Assembly: GCF_907165205.1 (NCBI RefSeq)
Contig: NC_058197.1
Span: 1,924,501-1,988,500, forward strand
Direction of reading: 5' to 3'
DNA: 64,000 nucleotides
Source of the DNA: Coccinella septempunctata
Lineage: Eukaryota > Arthropoda > Insecta > Coleoptera > Coccinellidae
The notes beneath the pieces are model-generated. The model searched no databases and had not been told where the DNA came from. It worked only from the letters and a program-made list of their open reading frames with translations. Every line of letters starts with the position of its first letter. Within the stretch, counting starts at the first letter, position 1. The position numbers and the translations under genes were made by a program. Of the stretch, positions 57,901 through 64,000 are shown one piece after another.

Positions 57901-58747
57901 TGAGACAGAGGGCTTCATGCTCGCCATCCAGGATCAGGTGATTCCAACAAGAAATTACATGAGATACATCGCCAAGGATGCCTCAGTGGCGGACGATAGC
58001 TGTCGTTATGGCTGTGCGACACATGAAACTATCCAGCACATCACCGGGGGATGTCAGAAGTTCGCGGGCACGGAGTACAAAAATAGACATGATGCTGTTG
58101 CCAAGATTCTTCACCAAGAATTGGCACTAAAACACCAACTTCTAACTTCGAAAAGGATTCCTTATTACAATTACCATCCAGATGCTGTGCTGGAAAACGA
58201 ACATCACAAGCTCTACTGGGATCGCACTGTTCTCACAGACCGGAAAATAACCCACAATAGACCAGACCTCATATTGCTCAATAAGGATGAGGACACAGCA
58301 CTATTCATCGACGTGGCAATTCCAAATAATAACAATCTTCTAGATAGACACACTGAAAAAATTTCAAAATATAGAGATCTCGAGGAACAAACCAGAAGAC
58401 AGTGGAAGCTGACAGATATAAAGACCATCCCTATTGTCATTTCATCTACAGGCCTGATACCAAAGAAATTACTGGAGAACTTGAGAAAACTTCAGTTGGA
58501 CGAAAATATTTATAAAGTCATGCAGAAGGCGGTACTGCTCGGAACGGCGAGAACTGTACGCAAGTACATGGGGAATGCAGAGGAACACCGTCTGCTCCGA
58601 CAGGAAGTGCGGGTGGAGCAGGAATCCAACCTACAGCAGGAAGCCGAGGAGCGACCCGAACCCCACCACCACCACGAGCCCGAAAACCTGGAAAGGGCTC
58701 CAACAGAGCTTAATCCTTTTGCCATCTCAGATATCTGGGATAAGTGA
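54956..58747 (+). pseudogene. D1 ORF: RT and restriction-like endonuclease with two nonsense codons
   Basis: One frame of ~1263 codons from ATG 54956, interrupted by TAA 55097-55099 (Gln in D2) and TAA 55871-55873, the latter created by a 15-bp deletion relative to D2. From 55874 on, ~957 codons are open. RT: YRPITCLP, DYKKAFDSIPH, QGDSLSPLWF, YMDD at 57095-57106. Zinc motif near 58001-58055. Endonuclease RPDLILLN..LFIDV near 58258-58325. An R2-group element needs both RT and nuclease for target-primed insertion. Apart from the stops, this is the most complete Dong here. Confidence 0.9.
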
Positions 58748-59004
58748 ATTTTCCTCTGGAGAGGAGTGTGAAAGGCGCAAGGCTAAAGTCATAATAATAA
58801 TGTCTGGCCTACCTGGCAGCTATCTGGTAGATGGCCTGCCAGGTAGCCATCGTAACGACGTAGACGGTGCAGCCAGCCACGCCTGCTGTCCGCAGTCCCA
58901 TTCCTTCTTCCTCTCTCTTTCACATCCTTCATAGGGGTGCTCTTTCTGCTCTCATTTCTCTACCCCTCACCCAAACCGAGAAAGGGGAGCACAAACCCAG
59001 GAAA

Positions 59005-61262
59005 ATGGTGATTACGAGAAGCCTCGGAAACAAGTCGCTGCCTGGGGATCGTCAGGGCATGTCTGGAGCCGGCGCTGGACATGACAGCATGCGGGACGTC
59101 GGTGGCAGGATGTTGAGGAAGCGGGCTCCTGCTGCAAAACAAGCTACAGCTCCAAAGCAACAACAGCAACCAACGAGTCCAATTCAATTGCCGACTCGAA
59201 CCGCTGAAGGTGCTGCGCAGGATATTTAGCCAGTGCTCACCCAAGCGGGGTTAGTGAGAAAGCGCATGAAGTGGACAACGTCCATGAATGAAACTATTGT
59301 GCGCATATATAACTCCATCACGGGACTAGGGCAGAACACGAACAACTATAGGAAAAGGCTCCATGAGGAATTCTGCATTGCCTACCCAAATGTCAATGTC
59401 ACTGAACAACGAGTGGCAGACCAGTACCGCGTAATTCTGAGAAATGAACTAGTACCAACGGCCCGAATCGACGCAATTAAACGAGAACTTCAGCGTCCGC
59501 TAGCAATGGAGAATAACACCAACACCTCTGATGAAGTTCACATACCTGGGCAACAACACCCAGAAGACATTGATACTGAAAGTCCTTCTTGCAAAGCAAA
59601 TGAGCCTGAACACCAGGACGATAGGGAAGAGCTCCGCCGACAAGTTGACTCTGACATGAGGAGATACTTTGCCGAACTGGAAGGAACAGATCCTCTTCAT
59701 CGAGTAGCACCTCCACGGCTCAATACATCCAAGAAACTGTCACTTATAATCGACATCTTGAATAAGGACGTTTTACCTGAATACCTACAGAACGGAAGTT
59801 CATTGGAATATCTGCATCTAGTTTTTCACTTTGCAGCGCTAACGACAGCGAAAACCATAGGGGCAAAAATTCGCCGAACGAGCAATGATGGTCCAAAATT
59901 ACACAAATTACACGCGCCAGCATGGCAGAAACGTCTTCAACACAAAACAGGAAGGCTAAGAAGAGACATTGGATGACTGACGGAGTACTTGAACGGGAAT
60001 CGAGGAAGAAAGGTTGTGAAAGCTGCCAAAGAGATCATGGAATGCTAATGCTCACCATTGCCTCGACACTCTGAAGCAAAAATTAAGTCTGTATGCAGAA
60101 CGCCTGAGGAGATATAAAAGCAATTATAGCCGGAAAAGAGACAATAATTCATTCGAAAAGTCGGAAGAATCTTTCTACCGGTCACTCACATCGTCGGATG
60201 GAGAGAATGGAAAGTTACCACCAAAGGAAGCCATTGAACAATTCTGGACCGAACAATTATCAACGAAACCTCACTTCAATGGAGATACCGGATGGATTGA
60301 AGATGAAAAATCTGAAGCTATAAAATATGAGCCGATGCAGCATGACATGATCACAATTGAAGAAGTAAAATCAGCTATCAGAGGACTGCACAACTGGAAA
60401 GCACCTGGGCCTGATGGATTACAGAACTTCTGGATCAAGAAACTTTGGATCATGCATGACAAATTGACCTCCGCAATAAATGATGTCATTGAAAATCCTG
60501 AAAGAATGCCAGTATTCCTTACACATGGCACAACATTCTTGTTACCTAAAGACCAAAGGAATACAGAAGACCCATCCAAGTACCGACCAATCACATGTCT
60601 TCCAACGATGTACAAATTAATCACATCGTGCATTTCAAACCGAATTCACAACCATTGCGAAAGGAATAACATCATCGCCATGCAACAGAAAGGATGCACC
60701 AAAGACAGCCGAGGATGCAAAGAACAACTAATAATAGATTCAGTTATCTGCAATCAAGCGTTCTCCAAGCGAAGGAATCTTTACGCTGCGTACATAGACT
60801 ACAAAAAAGCATTCGATTCTATACCTCACGAATGGCTCTTGACGATATTGAAGATTTACAAGGTGGATCCCAATATTGTTAAGTTCCTGAAAAACGCCAT
60901 GTCAACCTGGCGTACTAGTCTCCAAATGAAAGCAGCAGATTGCTCAATGGAGCAATCTGCTCTGTTGTAATGACAACAGGACCTATTCCAATAAGACGCG
61001 GAATTTTCCAAGGAGACTCGCTGAGCCCTCTGTGGTTCTGCATGGCCCTGAATCCCTTGTCTCATAGATTGAATTCTACGGACTACGGATTTTCCATCAA
61101 GAGCGGGAGTAGAACTATGATGAAACTGAATCATCTCCTTTACATGGACGATTTGAAACTCTTCGCATCTACCAAAAAACAAATGCAACTGATGCTGAAA
61201 ATGGTGGAAGGATTCTCGGAAGACATCAAAATGAAGTTTGGACTAGAAAAATGTCGACTGCT
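59005..61262 (+). pseudogene. D2 ORF, multiply broken
   Basis: The first ATG is changed to AGG, leaving the ATG at 59005. Stops TAG 59227-59229 and TGA 59974-59976, a 41-bp deletion near 60040 that shifts the frame, and a fold-back insertion near 60945-60973. The RT is open from 60335 to the fold-back. YMDD is present near 61120. Confidence 0.88.
60938..60976 (+). other. Templated fold-back insertion in D2
   Basis: D1 reads GCAGATTGCTCCATTACAAC. D2 has GCAGATTGCTC, then ATGGAGCAATCTGC (reverse complement of the preceding bases), then CTGTTGTAATG (reverse complement of the following bases). This makes a perfect local palindrome and shifts the frame. Confidence 0.8.
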
Positions 61263-61837
61263 CACTTATTTGATATCCTCCTACTTAATTTTTACTGATA
61301 ATTAGTATATCTGGTCATATTTTGAAGTTTTAATTTTTTTTATACCGTACTTGGAACGGGACCTAACGTTGTCTTTTGAGTACACCTAACAATTTTTAAT
61401 TTTTTTTCAAACCTAATGTTTCATTTAGAATACACTCTATATCATAAATGATTCATTATAGCAGACTTGCACTCTGAATTCATACACAACCTATTGCTTG
61501 ATAGCAGGTCAAGAAGCGTTCAGTGGATTTTTTTTACATAGTACTTGAAACAGTACTAACTGTCAACTTTTATGATCCCCTATCAATTTTTATTTGTTTT
61601 CGAAATTTATGTTTCATTAAGAATATGCTGTTAATTCAAATATCAGACTTGCACTCCAATATTATGAATTTTATATTTCTTGATCGCAGGTCAAGGAGCG
61701 TTCAGTCTTTTACGCATAGTACTTAAAACAGTACTGTTGTCTTTTCTCTACATCTAACAATTTTCAATTTTTTTCGAAGTTAATACTTCATTTTGAATAT
61801 AGAGCGCGGGCTGGAGTTACAAATCCTACAAAAGTTT

Positions 61838-62347
61838 TCATTTTATAGGTTTCTCCTTCTTCCTAAAAATCTCAATGTAGTCATTTACATTGAAAAGTTT
61901 GATATTAGGATCTTCTTTTCTTCTAATAGATGTCATATTCAGAATCTCCTTCAGAATGAAAGACCTCGTTAAGCGTTTTTTCAGATTTCCGTTCGACACA
62001 TACTGCTTTTTTTCTCCAACATCGGAATTTATTTTCTTCACGACTTTTTGGCTATGTTCATCTTGATTACCTTCTCTTCTTGCAGAGTGAGTGTCGGATT
62101 TTTTCTGCGGAACTTTTCCTCTTTTTCGTTCTCCTACATGTGACTTCAGAAAATTCCTGATTTGAACTGTTCTCCTCAAGTCAATTTGTTTAGACTTCAA
62201 TTTTTCCAATCCCATTCTCAAGATCTTCTTTCTGTCCATCTCGTCTTCCACAATGAAAAAAATATTTAAGTATGAAACGATAAAATTCGATAGTATCAAA
62301 GTTAAAAAATGTAAACCACAACACAATATTTGCAGCACGAAGCACAT
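61838..62347 (-). CDS. Unit ORF, copy U8, 169-aa basic protein of unknown function
   Basis: Full-length and open. Private changes Ala to Ser (DTHSARR) and Arg to Lys (NLKKRL). HVG at residues 79-81. Normal N-terminal hydrophobic segment and C-terminus. Promoter intact. Confidence 0.62.
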   Translation of the reverse strand: MCFVLQILCCGLHFLTLILSNFIVSYLNIFFIVEDEMDRKKILRMGLEKLKSKQIDLRRTVQIRNFLKSHVGERKRGKVPQKKSDTHSARREGNQDEHSQKVVKKINSDVGEKKQYVSNGNLKKRLTRSFILKEILNMTSIRRKEDPNIKLFNVNDYIEIFRKKEKPIK

Positions 62348-62351
62348 TCAC

Positions 62352-62424
62352 AACTGAATACTTTGTACATCTACTCCGCTGTTATATAGCCCCTCTACCA
62401 TCCCTCCCTAGCACCCCACCACCC
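62352..62424 (-). promoter_or_regulatory. Core promoter of U8
   Basis: On the - strand: G-rich tract 62424-62402, TATATAA 62388-62382, TCAGTT 62357-62352, ATG at 62347. Confidence 0.78.
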
Positions 62425-62590
62425 AATTGCCCGTTCCGTCGTCTGATTCGATATTAGATTGCTGTGACTTAAAATTTCTATGGAATCAACGTATTACATT
62501 CGTTCAATTTAACTATCACACGTCGGACTGTTTGTTGATTTATCCTTAACTTCCTATGACCAATTTTAAAGTGTTACTTTTATTAGTTGT

Positions 62591-62635
62591 ATGATGAGCC
62601 TTGAGTAAGGAACAAAATAGTTCCGAAACGTTGGC
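62591..62635 (+). other. PLE-terminal-like hammerhead-like block (U8)
   Basis: As U7 with one loop change (CCTTGAGTAAGG). Core boxes intact. Confidence 0.52.
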
Positions 62636-63322
62636 GAATTCATAAGAGATTGTTTTTCAACCTGTCCAAATTCCTGCGATATTTTACTTATTGTGTTCAA
62701 TCCATTATTTATGATACCTAAAAAGAACATATAAAATGTTTTGTTATTTTGTGATACTTGAGCCTAACACTAAAAATACCTAAAATTATAGAGTGTTTTA
62801 TATAATTATGAGTTTATGAAACATATGCGAATTTAAATGATAATTGTCCAGAGTATTCTTCTTACAGAAAGAATATACTATATTACTGTTTATTTTTTCA
62901 AACGTTTCTGATATTATGAAATGATAAAATATCAACAATTGAAAAGTATAAGTTATCGATACAGATAATAACTATCTGGATAAGCAAGTATTGAAGCGCA
63001 TTAGTATTTCAATTCTTAAGTTTGTTTCAAATCTCGCTGCTCCAAACAATATTTCAAAATTAATAATTTCTAGAGAATTCTTTTTCATCATTTACATTCA
63101 CGTTGTAGATGGTATACACGTTTTTCCTGAGGAAATAAAAACTATAGAAAGAATGTCCCTGAATAGATTTAACGACTCTGATGTATATGCAGAAATCCAT
63201 GTAGGTTAGAATCGTTATTTTTCATTTTCACCCTAACTATACGGAGCACTACTATCTACTTCATGAATTTCATTTTCAATGTCTTAACCGGGAAAACGAA
63301 AAATTTTGAGTATATAATAATG

Positions 63323-63353
<31 letters not shown>

Positions 63354-63727
63354 AAAATGAAATATTCTCATATTATAAGAGCTAAAAACTTGGTTTCTTA
63401 AAAAACGGCATGGATTCCCCATCGAGTAACATGTGACTCTGGTGACGTGACATTGAATTTTCCAAGATTTCCAACTTTCAGTATGCTTTAACGATAGAAT
63501 GGTGCAACATTCAGGAATTGTTGTCGAAGTCATAATGTATTTTTAACAGCATATCCACCAAAAAATTCTTTCGTTTCGTACTTTCATCGAAAAAAATTTG
63601 TTTAAATGAAAACCTCTATTTAAGTCGAATTATGATCCAGCTTATCCTTACTATGCCCAAAATTGACAAGGTATTCCTGGATACGGAATATTCTGCTAAC
63701 GTTTTTCAAAATGGGGAATTATACGGA

Positions 63728-64000
63728 AATTATTATTATCATTATTATTGAACTCTTTATTGCATTAAAACAAGTTTCATACATTTTTATAGAATTGTGC
63801 AAAAGGTGGACATATCGCCATGCAATTTCTTCCTGCCAACCAGAAATAATCTATTAAAGAAACTTATATCTAAAAACAAGAATACCTGACCTAACTTAAA
63901 TTCAGTTCAACCTGCTCCAAAATAGGGAGAAAGGGAAATGGGAGGGAGAAGGATAGACGTCGCCGAAGAAAGGGACCATATTAAACATGGGTATCAAGTA
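63728..64000 (-). mobile_element. Element A copy, 3' end only (cut by window)
   Basis: Same clean 3' junction as at 48518 (ACGGAAATTATTATT), followed by the element's 3' UTR to the window edge. One ATC interrupts the ATT run. It shows a second A-bearing unit about 15.2 kb farther out in the right-hand array. Confidence 0.9.

Larger units (their letters stand above)
54758..58792 (+). mobile_element. Dong/R4-type element D1, full length
   Basis: About 4.03 kb: 5' UTR of ~200 bp beginning TGTCTGGCC with a strong hairpin, one long ORF frame (54956-58747), and a very short 3' UTR ending AAAGTCATA before an ATAATAATAA run that leads straight into a second copy. No poly-A tail. Domain order (N-terminal region, RT, CCHC zinc motif, restriction-like endonuclease) fits the R4/Dong clade. 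Confidence 0.93.
58801..61262 (+). mobile_element. Dong/R4-type element D2, 3' half lost
   Basis: Begins with the same 5' end directly after D1's tail and a few AAT bases, head to tail. It stops in the RT, just after the LEKCRLL segment, joined to unit sequence TCACTTATTTGATATCC by a short CTC/CTCA overlap. About 1.8 kb of unit expected here is also missing, so one deletion removed both. Confidence 0.9.
61263..63727 (-). repeat. Macrosatellite sequence containing U8
   Basis: Opposite-strand unit from the middle of the 3' region through sub-repeats (61340-61790), gene, promoter, PLE-like block, antisense ORF, (TAAA)n at 63322-63350 and the 60-codon ORF to another element A junction. Confidence 0.93.

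Noticed and set aside
1..64000. The palindrome as a simple assembly artefact
   Set aside because: Arms carry different stops, frameshifts and kilobase indels, which a duplicated contig would not show. Long reads are still needed to exclude a false join.
1..64000. CRISPR array, tRNA or rRNA genes
   Set aside because: No regularly spaced short repeats with unique spacers, and no cloverleaf or rRNA core sequence recognised.

Overview
This 64 kb window is eukaryotic, AT-rich and almost entirely repetitive. It most likely comes from an arthropod, probably an insect. The reasons are TATA plus TCAGTT initiator core promoters, a Penelope-like element (PLE) that keeps a short intron, an R4/Dong-type non-LTR retrotransposon inserted in (TAA)n, APE-type non-LTR elements, and (TTTA)n microsatellites. 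I see no rRNA, tRNA, CRISPR or bacterial-style gene, and no ordinary host gene that I recognise.

The backbone is a macrosatellite with a unit of about 3.85 kb. Left of about 25.7 kb the units run on the + strand (U1-U5, genes at 1, 3806, 7652, 14271 and 18195). Right of about 35.6 kb they run on the - strand (U6-U8, genes ending at 47097, 53740 and 62347). Each complete unit carries, in order: a G-rich tract with quadruplex spacing, a TATA box, an initiator, a 169-codon basic-protein ORF, three diverged sub-repeats of about 190 bp, small unassigned ORFs, a (TTTA)n microsatellite, an antisense 88-codon ORF, and an antisense PLE-terminal-repeat-like block with a hammerhead-like motif. Six of the eight gene copies are open wherever they can be read.

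The two unit orientations face each other as a large imperfect palindrome: left arm about 10.2-29.25 kb, loop about 29.25-32.03 kb, right arm about 32.03-51.2 kb. Its centre is a tandem PLE array, two copies on the - strand and one plus a fragment on the + strand, with a 135-bp filler of other sequence. Shared private variants prove homology of the arms. They include the same A, C and PLE insertions, the same nonsense codon, the same 123-bp PLE deletion, and unit-specific ORF variants. The arms also differ by point changes and by kilobase indels.

Inserted elements: element A (Jockey/CR1-group non-LTR, 5' truncated) at 10.2-12.9, 48.5-51.2 and 63.7 kb to the edge; element C (another APE-type non-LTR, with a 0.4 kb foreign block) at 20.0-23.8 and 38.3-42.1 kb; Dong-type elements at 19.5, 36.0, 42.1, 42.5-45.3, 54.8-58.8 and 58.8-61.3 kb, joined through short TAA repeats; and PLE at 25.7-31.9 and 32.0-35.6 kb. 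All retroelement copies carry disabling lesions; the PLE copy at 32.7-35.1 kb is the closest to intact. The probable history is amplification of a promoter-bearing gene unit, invasion by retroelements, inverted duplication centred on the PLE array, then microhomology-type deletions and local conversion.
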